Source: Candidatus Villigracilis propinquus
GTDB taxonomy: Bacteria; Chloroflexota; Anaerolineae; Anaerolineales; Villigracilaceae
Direction: 5' to 3'
Length of the DNA: 64,000 nt
Assembly (NCBI GenBank): GCA_016714565.1
Contig: JADKDM010000037.1
Span: 372,001 to 436,000 of the forward strand
In this document: one piece after another, positions 42,850 to 51,116 of the stretch
Position numbering within the stretch: position 1 is the first letter of the stretch
How the letters are laid out: every line of letters begins with the position of its first letter
Translations under genes and position numbers: made by a program
Notes under the pieces: generated by a model
The model's input: only the letters and a program-made list of their open reading frames with translations
Database searches by the model: none
Told to the model about the DNA's origin: nothing

Positions 42850-44214
42850 CTACGGTGCGCAGCTCGCGGCAGGTTCGTACCAGGCGGCTACATCAGCGTT
42901 GAATGCATCAGCAGCTTCCTGAGGAGTCATCTCATCCTTCAAGACCGCGATCACATTGTTATTGAGAGAAGTGTAGGCATCCACGTTGCCGGAAGGAGCA
43001 GCAAGCAGTTTTTCCCAAACAAAGCGGATATCAACACCCTTGGCAGCGCCATTGAAGGCCATAAAATCCGCCGCAATCGGGTCGCTCAGAGTGGGGACAT
43101 CGTTTGTCAGCGGGAAGAAGCCAGGCAGGTTGTTGCCGAGCAATTCAGCAAAGGTCGGGGACTCAAGCCATTCGAGGAAGGTCATTGCCGCTTCGAGGTT
43201 CGGGGAACCTGCATTGGCGCCAATGGCTGCATCGATGTGGAAGGTCACATATTGATCCTTGCCTTCGAGAGCGGGCGGGTAGAAGACGCCCCATTCAAAG
43301 TCAGTGGCATCTTTTTCAAAACCGCCAATGCTCCAGGAACCATCAAGCATCATGGCAGCCTGACCCTGCGAGAACAATTGGGCAGAGTCATAGTAGCTGG
43401 TAGCTTCAAAGCCTGTCGGCAGGAAGGGCTGCATATCATCGATCTGCTGGAAGGAAGCAACCATCTCTTCGCTGTTGAAGCAGCGTTCGCCGTTCAAATA
43501 AGCCATGCGGCCTTCATACCCACCGATATTGCTGGGAATGAACTGCATCATCACAACTTCGTTGATATCCCAGGCATCTTTGGTACCGTTGGCGAAGGGA
43601 ATCACACCAGCATCCAACAGAGTCTGTGAAGCGGCCATCAACTCTTCCCAAGTGGCGGGAACTTCGATGCCATTGGCAGCAAAGATATCTTTATTGTAGT
43701 AAATACCATGGGAAACTGCAATGATCGGCACAGCATAAGGTTCGCCTTCTTCAGTTGCCCACGGAGAGCGGGAAGCTTCGGTGAAGGTGTCGCTGATGCC
43801 CGGCAAATCTTTCAAAGAAGCAACATAGCCTGCATCAAAGAGCTCGCGGCCAGTGGCAAAGGAGCGGACGAAATACAGATCGGGGCCAGTACCAGTTTCG
43901 AGCTGGGTGCGAAGCGTTGCATTGTAATCAGGAGGATTGGTCGGATCAAACTTCACGGTGATGTTAGGATATTCCTCATGGAAAGCAGCGGTGATCACTT
44001 CCCAGGCGGCAACATCATCAACGCGCCAGGAACCCAGGGTTAGGGTTACTTCTTCGGCGGCAGGGGCTTCGGTGGCGGCAGCGGGTGCTTCGGTGGCAGC
44101 GGCAGGGGCTTCAGTAGCAGCAGCAGGGGCTTCAGTCGCGGCGGGAGTACCACAAGCGGCAAGCAGCATACTGGCCAGCACTAAAACTGATAACACAGCA
44201 AACAGTTTCTTCAT
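42850..44214 (-). CDS. ABC sugar-binding lipoprotein
   Basis: 454 residues. Signal peptide with lipobox LLAAC (Cys21), then a linker of four TEAPAAA units (residues about 27-54), then a family-1 solute-binding domain (TLTLGSWRVDDVAAWEVITA, PNITVKFDPTNPPDYNATL, FSQGQAAMMLDGSWSIGGF). It captures a sugar outside the membrane for the two permeases downstream. RBS AGGAG precedes the ATG. The operon context (deacetylase, SIS isomerase, ROK kinase) suggests an acetylated amino sugar or a glycoside of it. Confidence 0.93.
   Translation of the reverse strand: MKKLFAVLSVLVLASMLLAACGTPAATEAPAAATEAPAAATEAPAAATEAPAAEEVTLTLGSWRVDDVAAWEVITAAFHEEYPNITVKFDPTNPPDYNATLRTQLETGTGPDLYFVRSFATGRELFDAGYVASLKDLPGISDTFTEASRSPWATEEGEPYAVPIIAVSHGIYYNKDIFAANGIEVPATWEELMAASQTLLDAGVIPFANGTKDAWDINEVVMMQFIPSNIGGYEGRMAYLNGERCFNSEEMVASFQQIDDMQPFLPTGFEATSYYDSAQLFSQGQAAMMLDGSWSIGGFEKDATDFEWGVFYPPALEGKDQYVTFHIDAAIGANAGSPNLEAAMTFLEWLESPTFAELLGNNLPGFFPLTNDVPTLSDPIAADFMAFNGAAKGVDIRFVWEKLLAAPSGNVDAYTSLNNNVIAVLKDEMTPQEAADAFNADVAAWYEPAASCAP
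44053..44147. repeat. Coding tandem repeat, 21-bp units
   Basis: About four near-identical 21-bp units encode the TEAPAAA linker of the sugar-binding lipoprotein. Copy number may vary between strains without loss of frame. Confidence 0.8.
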
Positions 44215-44328
44215 TATTTCTTCTCCTTGGTTTTATATTACAAAGTTTACACACAAGATGTTGACAGGTAAATATTTAAGTCTGTATCAGCCTCCTTTCC
44301 ACAGGATATATTGGATTTGAGCGCTTTA

Positions 44329-45177
44329 TCAGCTCATCCTGCGAATACGATCATGGACATCCTGCGCAAAGTGTTGAATGAAATCCTGGGCAAATTCAAC
44401 AGGGTCCTTCGTTTTGTCACTCATCAGTGGACTCATGTCCATCGCGTAAGACAGCCCAGTCGTGGCATCCACGCCATGCGATTCAAAATACGTGGCATTC
44501 GCACGGCGCCTGCCCATTGAAGCGAGATCGTAGCGTTTACCGCCCGCGATCTGCGAATCAAACACACCTAATAAAGCCAGTTGCAGATTTTCATGCTCGG
44601 ACACATTCATCAAAACCTTATCTGGATCTGCCATCCAGTCCAGCGCGCGCCAGACTTCACACCCAACGAGTCGTTCGGGACGTTCGGCCTGATCCAGTCT
44701 TCGGATAGCTTCAATCACCCTGAGAGCGACTCCGACATGCGTATCGTGCTTATCCGCGAGGTTGTGGGTATAAACGAACTGCGGTTTGGTAGCGCGCAGC
44801 ACAGTAAGAATATCTTCCACCGATTCCTGCCTTGAAGCATCCTTGACGATCTTGCTTGGGAGATCCAACATCACCTGTGCAGCAAACTCGCCTACAAAAG
44901 CCGCCTTGCGCTGCTCCTTAAAGCGGACAAGGCGCATGTCATCGTCAGAATAATCCTTATACAGATCATCCCGTGGTGAACCGCGTCCATCGGTCACGAC
45001 GACGCCCGTAAACCATTTATCCTTCTGTTGAAAGCATTCAATGATCGGCTGGGCAGACATGATCTCAATATCATCCTGGTGCGCGGCAATGCACAAATGC
45101 GTGGTGCGTGCAAGAGCCTCTTCCAAGGGAGTATTATCTGGAACGTAAATCTCAGCAGTATCCAAGTGAAATTTCAT
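44329..45177 (-). CDS. PIG-L family deacetylase
   Basis: 282 residues from the ATG at 45177 (AAAAGGA upstream). HLCIAAHQDDIEIMSAQP contains the zinc motif H-x-D-D (H33, D35, D36), and TKPQFVYTHNLADKHDTHVG the second His site of GlcNAc-PI/mycothiol-type de-N-acetylases. Probably removes acetyl groups from an amino sugar taken up by the ABC transporter whose genes follow. Confidence in the fold is high, in the substrate low. Confidence 0.9.
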   Translation of the reverse strand: MKFHLDTAEIYVPDNTPLEEALARTTHLCIAAHQDDIEIMSAQPIIECFQQKDKWFTGVVVTDGRGSPRDDLYKDYSDDDMRLVRFKEQRKAAFVGEFAAQVMLDLPSKIVKDASRQESVEDILTVLRATKPQFVYTHNLADKHDTHVGVALRVIEAIRRLDQAERPERLVGCEVWRALDWMADPDKVLMNVSEHENLQLALLGVFDSQIAGGKRYDLASMGRRRANATYFESHGVDATTGLSYAMDMSPLMSDKTKDPVEFAQDFIQHFAQDVHDRIRRMS

Positions 45178-45206
45178 AAAAATCCTTTTCTTTTCGTCTT
45201 CAGCTT

Positions 45207-45294
45207 CGTCATTGCGAGGAGGGTGCTCTTCCCGACGAAGCAATCTCCCTCAACGTGACGGGGATTGCTTCGGGCTATCGCCCTCGCAATGACG
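45207..45294. repeat. Interspersed palindrome of the CGTCATTGCGAG type
   Basis: CGTCATTGCGAG at 45207 and CTCGCAATGACG at 45283-45294 are exact complements. Inside them lie GAAGCAATCTCC and GGGATTGCTTC as a second pair of arms. This is the widespread CGTCATTGCGAG/GAAGCAATCT repeat seen in many bacterial genomes. It fills the spacer between the kinase and deacetylase genes and would fold as a long hairpin in the operon mRNA. A remnant of the same repeat lies near 63468-63487. Confidence 0.85.
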
Positions 45295-45296
45295 GG

Positions 45297-46682
45297 TTAT
45301 CCAACTACTGGCAAACTCGCCGCCGCAACGGACTGACCCACGCGGCGTATTTTTTCATCGGGCAAATGCAACTCGATCTTTCCAACCAATTCAGGGAATT
45401 CTGTTTCAAAGACTTTCTTCGCGCCTTCAAGCAACAAATCCCCGCCACGGCCAGAAGTACAGCGACCTAATATCAAAACGTGCTTGATGTCATAAAAATC
45501 CGCATAATGGGCAATGCCATAACCGAGGTAAATACCCATGCTTTGCCAAATCTTCAATGCGCCTTCGTGACCTGCTTCCAGCTTTTCCTGCACAGACTTC
45601 AACTTCTCAGCATCGGTCACATCTGCTGGGATTTCAATGCCAGCTTTGGAAGCAAGGCGAAAAACACATTGTTGTGAAAAATAAGAAGCGCCGCACCCCT
45701 TGTCACCAGACCACTCTTCCACAGGAGCATTCGGGCTGTAATCAATCGGCGCGAACGCCAACTCATTCAGCCAGCCCATGATGTGACCTTCCATATTCAC
45801 ATAGCCTGCCGCTTCACTTGAACCGAGTGCAATTCCCAAAATCCCGTTATCTTCAATGGACATGGAACCAGCCAACGCAGTCACATCACCATCGTTGATG
45901 ACTTCCAACGGAATGCCCAATTCATCGCGAATGCGCAGGAACATGGTTTTGATTTCGCCAAATTTTTCCTGCGAAATTCCGCGGAACAATGAAGCCACCA
46001 TCGGACGGTTATCAATGTAGATACCAGCAGAGCTGCCACCAATTGCATCTACCCGTGGCATTTTGCTCGCGGCAGTTTTCAACGCGGTCATTACTTCGCG
46101 GTAGTGATACTCAGGGTCGGCATTCTTGCGCGGTTCCCAGATCACTTCCTCGCTGTAGATGGGAGTTCCATCTATTACGGCGCTCACTTTGCGATCAGAG
46201 GCGCCGAGGTCAAACCCAATGCGATGACCCTGCAAATTGCGGCCGAGCAGCTTCCCCGTCTCGCGCGAAGCGGGCACTTCATCCACAGCGCAGGAGATTA
46301 CAGAAAATTCCTTTTCGTACACTTGCGTCCCCATAAAATCAAAATCAAATTTTTGTGCGCCGGTGCTGCTGTATTTTTCCTTCAAGTACTCAGCAATTTT
46401 TGGCGAACCGCCAACATGCAGAGTATGTCCGCCGCGCTGCCAAAGCAAAAACTTAACAATGCGTTCGATATATTGAAAATTGGCGTCAAAATTTGGATGA
46501 CCTTCAGGATAGACCTTGGTCTCGAAGCGGGACACTTCACCGCCGCTTCTTTCCACACCGATCACTGTTTGCACGCCAACAGACTCAACCTCACGCTGAA
46601 AGTTTTGATTCGCCAAAACCGCAGGGCGAAATTCTTCATCCAGTGGAGGCAATACTTGCGGAGAGACCAACTTCAAAGACAT
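45297..46682 (-). CDS. ROK/ASKHA-fold sugar kinase
   Basis: 461 residues. Phosphate-binding motif IGFDLGASDRKVSAVIDG near residue 152, LEVINDGDVTALAGS with the catalytic Asp, and LGIALGSSEAAGYVN for the second phosphate loop. It belongs to the ROK/N-acetylglucosamine-kinase superfamily but is longer than usual (about 300), with an additional N-terminal part of about 145 residues that I do not recognise. The start ATG overlaps the stop of the ROK regulator (TAATG), so the two are translationally coupled. Likely phosphorylates the imported sugar. Confidence 0.8.
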   Translation of the reverse strand: MSLKLVSPQVLPPLDEEFRPAVLANQNFQREVESVGVQTVIGVERSGGEVSRFETKVYPEGHPNFDANFQYIERIVKFLLWQRGGHTLHVGGSPKIAEYLKEKYSSTGAQKFDFDFMGTQVYEKEFSVISCAVDEVPASRETGKLLGRNLQGHRIGFDLGASDRKVSAVIDGTPIYSEEVIWEPRKNADPEYHYREVMTALKTAASKMPRVDAIGGSSAGIYIDNRPMVASLFRGISQEKFGEIKTMFLRIRDELGIPLEVINDGDVTALAGSMSIEDNGILGIALGSSEAAGYVNMEGHIMGWLNELAFAPIDYSPNAPVEEWSGDKGCGASYFSQQCVFRLASKAGIEIPADVTDAEKLKSVQEKLEAGHEGALKIWQSMGIYLGYGIAHYADFYDIKHVLILGRCTSGRGGDLLLEGAKKVFETEFPELVGKIELHLPDEKIRRVGQSVAAASLPVVG

Positions 46683-47830
46683 TAATTTTCCTCGTTGAAC
46701 AAAAGGGAATAATCATCAAGCAGCAAAAATGCGGAAGCGCCGAGGATACAGGCGCGATAATCCAATGTACCAATCTCCAGTTTTGTGTTTTCTGCCATAC
46801 GTGAGAATGCCCCGGTTTGCATGGACGCGCCAACCAAATTTAACCACTCGGTGCCAAAGCGGGTCATATCACCAGTAAGAACGATCTTTTGAATATTAAG
46901 TGTGCCGATCAAATTAGCAAGAGACGTACCCAGATAATGGCCCGCCCTTCCAACAACAGCAAGTGCATTGGAATTCCCCGCCTGAAAAGATGAAATAGCC
47001 TCATCAAGCGAACCTACTTTCATTTGCTTCACCACTGCGCGGGCGCTGGCAATGGTCTCCAAACAGCCGCTCTGACCGCAACGACAAAGCTCGCCATTTT
47101 CCTGAACCACCACATGGCCGATCTCTCCCGCGCCACCGCCATCTCCCTGGAACAATCGTCCATTGATCAAAATCCCCGCGCCGATACCATGAATGACATT
47201 AACAACGATCAGGTTCTCATCAGGTACATGGTGACTGCCATAAACATATTCCCCAATCGCGGCAGCCTGACTATCGTTCAAAACCAGAACGGGAAGTTTA
47301 TATTTCTTTTTAAGCAACTGGCTAAGTGGAAGATTCTGCCATTCCAAATTCACGGCATTAACAACGATCCCCTCGCGTGTGTTGACAAGGCCTGGAGTAC
47401 CCACGCCGATACCAACAATGGGTTTTAATTTTTTTCGAATAAGCTGGTCGAGAAGTTGATAAACAATTTCCAGCGCTTTTTCGCCGTTATCATCATGGAC
47501 GGGGGCTTCCACAATTTCCTTGATCTCTCCCCGCAAATTGACCACTGCCCCAATGAATTTATCCTGCGCCAGATTCAAGCCGATCAAATAACGCGAATCA
47601 GCCACAATACTTAGCAAGATCGGGGTTTTCCCGCCGATCGATTCCCCACGGCCAATCTCTTCCACCAGCCCTTCTGCAAGCAAACCACTAACAACATCCG
47701 AGACCGTGGTGCGTGTGAGATTGGTTACACGCGCTACTTCGGCACGGCTTATTGAGTCGTTGGCGAAGATCGTCCGCAACACAAGATCACGATTATGTTG
47801 TTTGGTTTGTTGGTGAGTTGCTTTTTTCAT
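46682..47830 (-). CDS. ROK family transcriptional regulator (NagC/XylR type)
   Basis: 382 residues from the ATG at 47830. N-terminal helix-turn-helix ISRAEVARVTNLTRTTVSDV, then a ROK sugar-binding fold with IGLNLAQDKFIGAVVN, GVGTPGLVN and the zinc motif CRCGQSGCLETIAS. The frame is open to a GTG at 47896, but family members normally begin MKKATxQQTK as here. First gene of the leftward sugar operon, so it probably senses the operon sugar. Divergent from the iron operon at 48043. Confidence 0.9.
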   Translation of the reverse strand: MKKATHQQTKQHNRDLVLRTIFANDSISRAEVARVTNLTRTTVSDVVSGLLAEGLVEEIGRGESIGGKTPILLSIVADSRYLIGLNLAQDKFIGAVVNLRGEIKEIVEAPVHDDNGEKALEIVYQLLDQLIRKKLKPIVGIGVGTPGLVNTREGIVVNAVNLEWQNLPLSQLLKKKYKLPVLVLNDSQAAAIGEYVYGSHHVPDENLIVVNVIHGIGAGILINGRLFQGDGGGAGEIGHVVVQENGELCRCGQSGCLETIASARAVVKQMKVGSLDEAISSFQAGNSNALAVVGRAGHYLGTSLANLIGTLNIQKIVLTGDMTRFGTEWLNLVGASMQTGAFSRMAENTKLEIGTLDYRACILGASAFLLLDDYSLLFNEEN

Positions 47831-47981
47831 GAGTAACAGCAAATCCTTGAAAACCTGATTTTCCGAACTAACGCCTACACGCAAAATTTCAGCCACTCAA
47901 TAAACAAAAAATACTTTGTAAATTCATTGGACTAACAAACTCATTTTACAGATTCCCCCACAATAAGTCAAGACCCAATCC

Positions 47982-48029
47982 TTGACAAAAAATTTAGTCT
48001 TGACTAAAATATATTTAGTTGAGACTAAA
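47982..48029 (+). promoter_or_regulatory. Consensus promoter covered by two DtxR-type operator dyads
   Basis: TTGACA at 47982-47987 and TAAAAT at 48005-48010 are spaced by exactly 17 nt. TTTAGTC-TT-GACTAAA (47993-48008) covers the spacer and -10 box, and TTTAGT-TGAG-ACTAAA (48014-48029) covers the transcription start. The operators precede an operon that encodes two DtxR-family proteins and FeoB, so metal-loaded DtxR repression of iron uptake is the natural reading. Confidence 0.82.
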
Positions 48030-48042
48030 TTTTAGGTGAAGT

Positions 48043-48729
48043 ATGAATGCAATTCAAATTACCGGTCTGCTCGCAATACTTGGCGCTATCCTTTACGCAC
48101 TTGGAGATACATTTCTCCTTGCAAACAAAGTAGATATAAATAATTACCCGAAACTCCTACCATTCAAGAAACTACTTTCTGATTCTGAAAAGTTCGTTTC
48201 CATTCCTTCGGAAAAAATGATGTGGGGTGCGCTGCTTGGTGTCTTTGCAACGCCGCTTGTGCTCGCAGGTTTCTGGCATGTTTATCAGGGATTATCTGGC
48301 GCCAATGAGATTCTCAGAACAATTACCCTCCTGCTATTTGGTAGCGCATCTGTGATCGGCGCATTTGTACATGGGTCTTTCTTTTATGCAGGCGAATATG
48401 TCAAAGCCCTGAACGCAGTCAGTGAAGATTCACAAAACGTGATCGTTGAGTTGCTAAATCGCCATCGCAAGGTGCTCATCATCACCTACGCTCCCCTGCT
48501 CATCATGATCATCATCGCCTCTGGTTTATTTGCCGTAGCCGTAGCCACAAGTCAAACCCTCTTCCCCACTTGGATGGCAGCGATCAATCCGGTCACAATG
48601 ACCATTGCCTGGCTTTTGCTAAAGCGCATTCTCCCAGCATTCACCACAGATCCACTTGAAGGTGCAGGCTTCAACGTCGCTTATTTTATATTCTTTGTTT
48701 GTACGACCATTACGCTCTGGAGCGCCTAA
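48043..48729 (+). CDS. Hypothetical seven-helix membrane protein
   Basis: 228 residues with about six or seven hydrophobic helices (starting ITGLLAILGAILYALGDTFLL; others near 62-80, 90-115, 147-170, 180-195, 208-225). It resembles uncharacterised DUF6796-like proteins. It is the first gene under the iron-responsive promoter, 2 nt before the DtxR gene, which suggests a role in metal stress. No catalytic motif seen. Confidence 0.65.
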   Translation: MNAIQITGLLAILGAILYALGDTFLLANKVDINNYPKLLPFKKLLSDSEKFVSIPSEKMMWGALLGVFATPLVLAGFWHVYQGLSGANEILRTITLLLFGSASVIGAFVHGSFFYAGEYVKALNAVSEDSQNVIVELLNRHRKVLIITYAPLLIMIIIASGLFAVAVATSQTLFPTWMAAINPVTMTIAWLLLKRILPAFTTDPLEGAGFNVAYFIFFVCTTITLWSA

Positions 48730-48731
48730 AT

Positions 48732-49400
48732 ATGGAACAAACCCTCACCAACTCCATTCAGGATTACCTGAAAAACATTTACGAACTCACTGAAAACGGT
48801 GAGAGTGCAAGCACCAATGCACTTGCATCCAGACTCAACGTCAAGCCTGCATCCGTCACTGGTATGGTACAGAAACTGGCTTCGGCAAAACCTGCACTGG
48901 TTGAATATCAAAAACATCAGGGTGTGACATTGACCGATGATGGAAAAAAAGCGGCGCTGGAAGTAATCCGTCATCATCGTCTGCTGGAAGCATGGCTCGT
49001 CCAAACGCTCGGCTATACATGGGATGAAGTCCATGCGGAAGCTGAAAAATTGGAGCATGTCATCTCGGAGGATTTTGAAAGACGCATCGCCGCCGCCATG
49101 GGACACCCGCTTCGTGACCCACACGGAGAGTTGATCCCCACCGCCGATCTTCAAATGCCGCTGGATGATTCGACTCCGCTTTCCTCACTTCGTCCCACTC
49201 AACTAGGAACAATTCAATATGTAAAAGCCGCAGATGCTGATCTGCTCAAGTATTTTGAAAGCCTTGGATTAATTCCAGGATCGGAAATCGAAGTGAAAGA
49301 CTACTCCCCCTTCGACCACAACCTAACTGTCAAAATCGGGCGCAAGTCCGTTGTGATTGGCTTGAACATCACGAGCAAAATATATGTAAAAGAAAGTTAA
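48732..49400 (+). CDS. DtxR family metal-dependent repressor with FeoA/SH3-like domain
   Basis: 222 residues from the ATG at 48732. Winged helix NSIQDYLKNIYELTENGESA to NVKPASVTGMVQKLAS, then the dimerisation/metal domain HHRLLEAWLVQTLGYTWDEV, HAEAEKLEHVISEDFERRI and GHPLRDPHGELIP, with the His and Glu residues of the family. The last 75 residues are an FeoA-like SH3 domain (FESLGLIPGSEIEVKDYS). It lies in the operon headed by two DtxR-type dyads, so it probably controls its own operon by iron or manganese. Confidence 0.92.
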   Translation: MEQTLTNSIQDYLKNIYELTENGESASTNALASRLNVKPASVTGMVQKLASAKPALVEYQKHQGVTLTDDGKKAALEVIRHHRLLEAWLVQTLGYTWDEVHAEAEKLEHVISEDFERRIAAAMGHPLRDPHGELIPTADLQMPLDDSTPLSSLRPTQLGTIQYVKAADADLLKYFESLGLIPGSEIEVKDYSPFDHNLTVKIGRKSVVIGLNITSKIYVKES

Positions 49401-49421
49401 TCAAAAAAATTAGAGGTACCC

Positions 49422-50021
49422 ATGAACGAAAACATTTTCCGTATTTCAGCAGCATTGATCTTACTTACAGGTATGGGCATTTCAGGTTATTACCGTCTCA
49501 AAGCAGACAAAGAAACTGGCGAAAAGATCGCCCGCAATGTGGACGGGGCGGTCATGATGAACCTCATCAAATTCCTGGGGCTGATCCTGTGGTTGAGTCC
49601 GTTTATTTATTTGGCAAATCCACAATGGATGGCCTGGTCGAAAATCGGTCTACCCGAATGGGTTCGGTGGCTTGGGATTGGCATTGCAATCATCAATGAT
49701 GTGTTACTGTATTGGTTGTTCAGCAGCATTGGAAGCGGCATCTCTCCCACCAGCGCCACCCGCAAGGAACATAAACTATCCACAAGCGGACCGTACCGCT
49801 GGGTTCGACATCCGCTTTACACCGCAGGGACAGTGCTGTTCATTTCATTTGGAATGATGGCCGATAACTGGTTTATCGCAGTCTTAGGAATTTTAGCTTT
49901 CATCGCTATGGCAAAACGAACCCCGCAAGAAGAGGCCAATCTCATCAATAAATTTGGCGACGAATATAAAGAATATATGAAGCACACAGGACGATTTTTA
50001 CCAAGATTAGGAAGTAAATAA
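49422..50021 (+). CDS. Isoprenylcysteine carboxyl methyltransferase-like membrane protein
   Basis: 199 residues, about five helices. The C-terminal signature TSGPYRWVRHPLYTAGTVLF and later RTPQEEANLINKFGDEYKEY are those of the ICMT/PEMT family, which binds SAM at the membrane. Bacterial members methylate lipids or unknown substrates; none of the prenylated-protein machinery is seen here. RBS AGAGG precedes the ATG. It lies between two DtxR-type regulator genes in the iron operon. A second ICMT-like protein is in the zinc operon at 56675. Confidence 0.82.
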   Translation: MNENIFRISAALILLTGMGISGYYRLKADKETGEKIARNVDGAVMMNLIKFLGLILWLSPFIYLANPQWMAWSKIGLPEWVRWLGIGIAIINDVLLYWLFSSIGSGISPTSATRKEHKLSTSGPYRWVRHPLYTAGTVLFISFGMMADNWFIAVLGILAFIAMAKRTPQEEANLINKFGDEYKEYMKHTGRFLPRLGSK

Positions 50022-50023
50022 AC

Positions 50024-51028
50024 ATGACTATGACCGTTTGGCTCGTACTGGCAATCCTTTTGATTGCTACAATTTTTATCCCACGCGTGGGACTTCTCGC
50101 GATCTATAAAACCTATCGCGCTGCGCGCGAACGGGAACTGGTGGAAGATGCTCTCAAGCATCTGCTTGACCGCGAACAGCACGGAAGACAGGCCTCCCCC
50201 GAATCTCTGGCTGGGACGTTGAACCTGCAACGCGGACGCGCTACCCGCCTCATCGAAGATATGGAAACGCAGGGACTGCTTGAATCACGCGGCTCGGACA
50301 TCCGCCTGACAACAGAGGGAGAACGCTGGGCTCTGCACGTCGTCCGCGCGCACAGATTGTGGGAACGCTATCTCACAGATGAAGCGCGAATGCCGTTGGG
50401 AAAGATCCACGGGGAATCTGAACGGCGTGAGCATTCCCTGACGGAAGCGCAGCTTGATGAATTGGACGCGGCTCTCGGTCACCCGACTCGTGATCCACAC
50501 GGTGACCCCATCCCCACCCGAGAAGGGACTCTGCTCAAGGCAGAGGGAATGCCGTTGACAGCGTGGCAGGCTGAAAGTCCAGTACGGATCGTGCATCTTG
50601 AGGATGAACCTGCCTTAGCGTTTGAACAAATCCTTGCGGCAGGACTCCGTTTGGGACAAACCATCCGCATATTGGATCGAAACCCGCAGCGCTATTTGTT
50701 GACTGATGGCGAAACTGAATATCGGCTTGCGCCTGCGGTGGCTGCCAATGTGAGCGTAGCCGCGCTGCCTGAAAGTGAAATGGCAAAAGCAAACGCGATT
50801 TCGCTGGCTGAGTTGACGTATGACCAACGCGCCGAGATCATAGTGTTGGATGAAGCTGTGCAAGGTTTTACCCGCCGAAGATTTCTGGATCTGGGGTTGA
50901 CACCCGGCACAGTGATCTACCCTGAACTGCAAAACTTTTTTGGTGATCCGCGTGCGTATCGCGTGCGCGGTACATTGATCGCGCTGCGAAAAGATCAGGC
51001 GGCACAGATTTGGGTGAAACCCGTTTAA
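50024..51028 (+). CDS. Membrane-anchored DtxR-FeoA fusion regulator
   Basis: 334 residues. An N-terminal membrane helix (about 5-20, VWLVLAILLIATIFIP) leads to a winged helix (ALKHLLDREQHGRQASPESL, NLQRGRATRLIEDMETQGLL) and a DtxR dimerisation domain (VRAHRLWERYLTDEARMP, HGESERREHSLTEAQ, GHPTRDPHGDPIPTR). Then come two FeoA/SH3-like regions, the last being RRRFLDLGLTPGTVIYPELQ. It starts 2 nt after the ICMT-like gene. The membrane helix places the DNA-binding domain next to the FeoB permease, so it may sense iron at the transporter or regulate FeoB directly as FeoA does. Confidence 0.82.
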   Translation: MTMTVWLVLAILLIATIFIPRVGLLAIYKTYRAARERELVEDALKHLLDREQHGRQASPESLAGTLNLQRGRATRLIEDMETQGLLESRGSDIRLTTEGERWALHVVRAHRLWERYLTDEARMPLGKIHGESERREHSLTEAQLDELDAALGHPTRDPHGDPIPTREGTLLKAEGMPLTAWQAESPVRIVHLEDEPALAFEQILAAGLRLGQTIRILDRNPQRYLLTDGETEYRLAPAVAANVSVAALPESEMAKANAISLAELTYDQRAEIIVLDEAVQGFTRRRFLDLGLTPGTVIYPELQNFFGDPRAYRVRGTLIALRKDQAAQIWVKPV

Positions 51029-51033
51029 TAACG

Positions 51034-51106
51034 GTTGAAAGTTTGCAGGTTACAAGTTCAAGGTTAGTTACAAAACCTTCAACCTGCAACTTTCCAACCT
51101 GTAACA
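51034..51106. repeat. Imperfect inverted repeat in operon spacer
   Basis: GGTTGAAAGTTTGCAGGTT faces AACCTGCAACTTTCCAACC, with an inner pair around TTCAAGGTT/AACCTTCAA. It lies between the membrane DtxR and feoB genes and would fold in the mRNA. Another case of long palindromes in operon spacers of this genome. Confidence 0.65.
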
Positions 51107-51116
51107 TGGAGAAAAA

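Noticed and set aside
44053..44147. CRISPR-like short repeats
   Set aside because: The 21-bp units are contiguous, without spacers, and encode the TEAPAAA linker of a lipoprotein. No CRISPR array or cas gene was seen.
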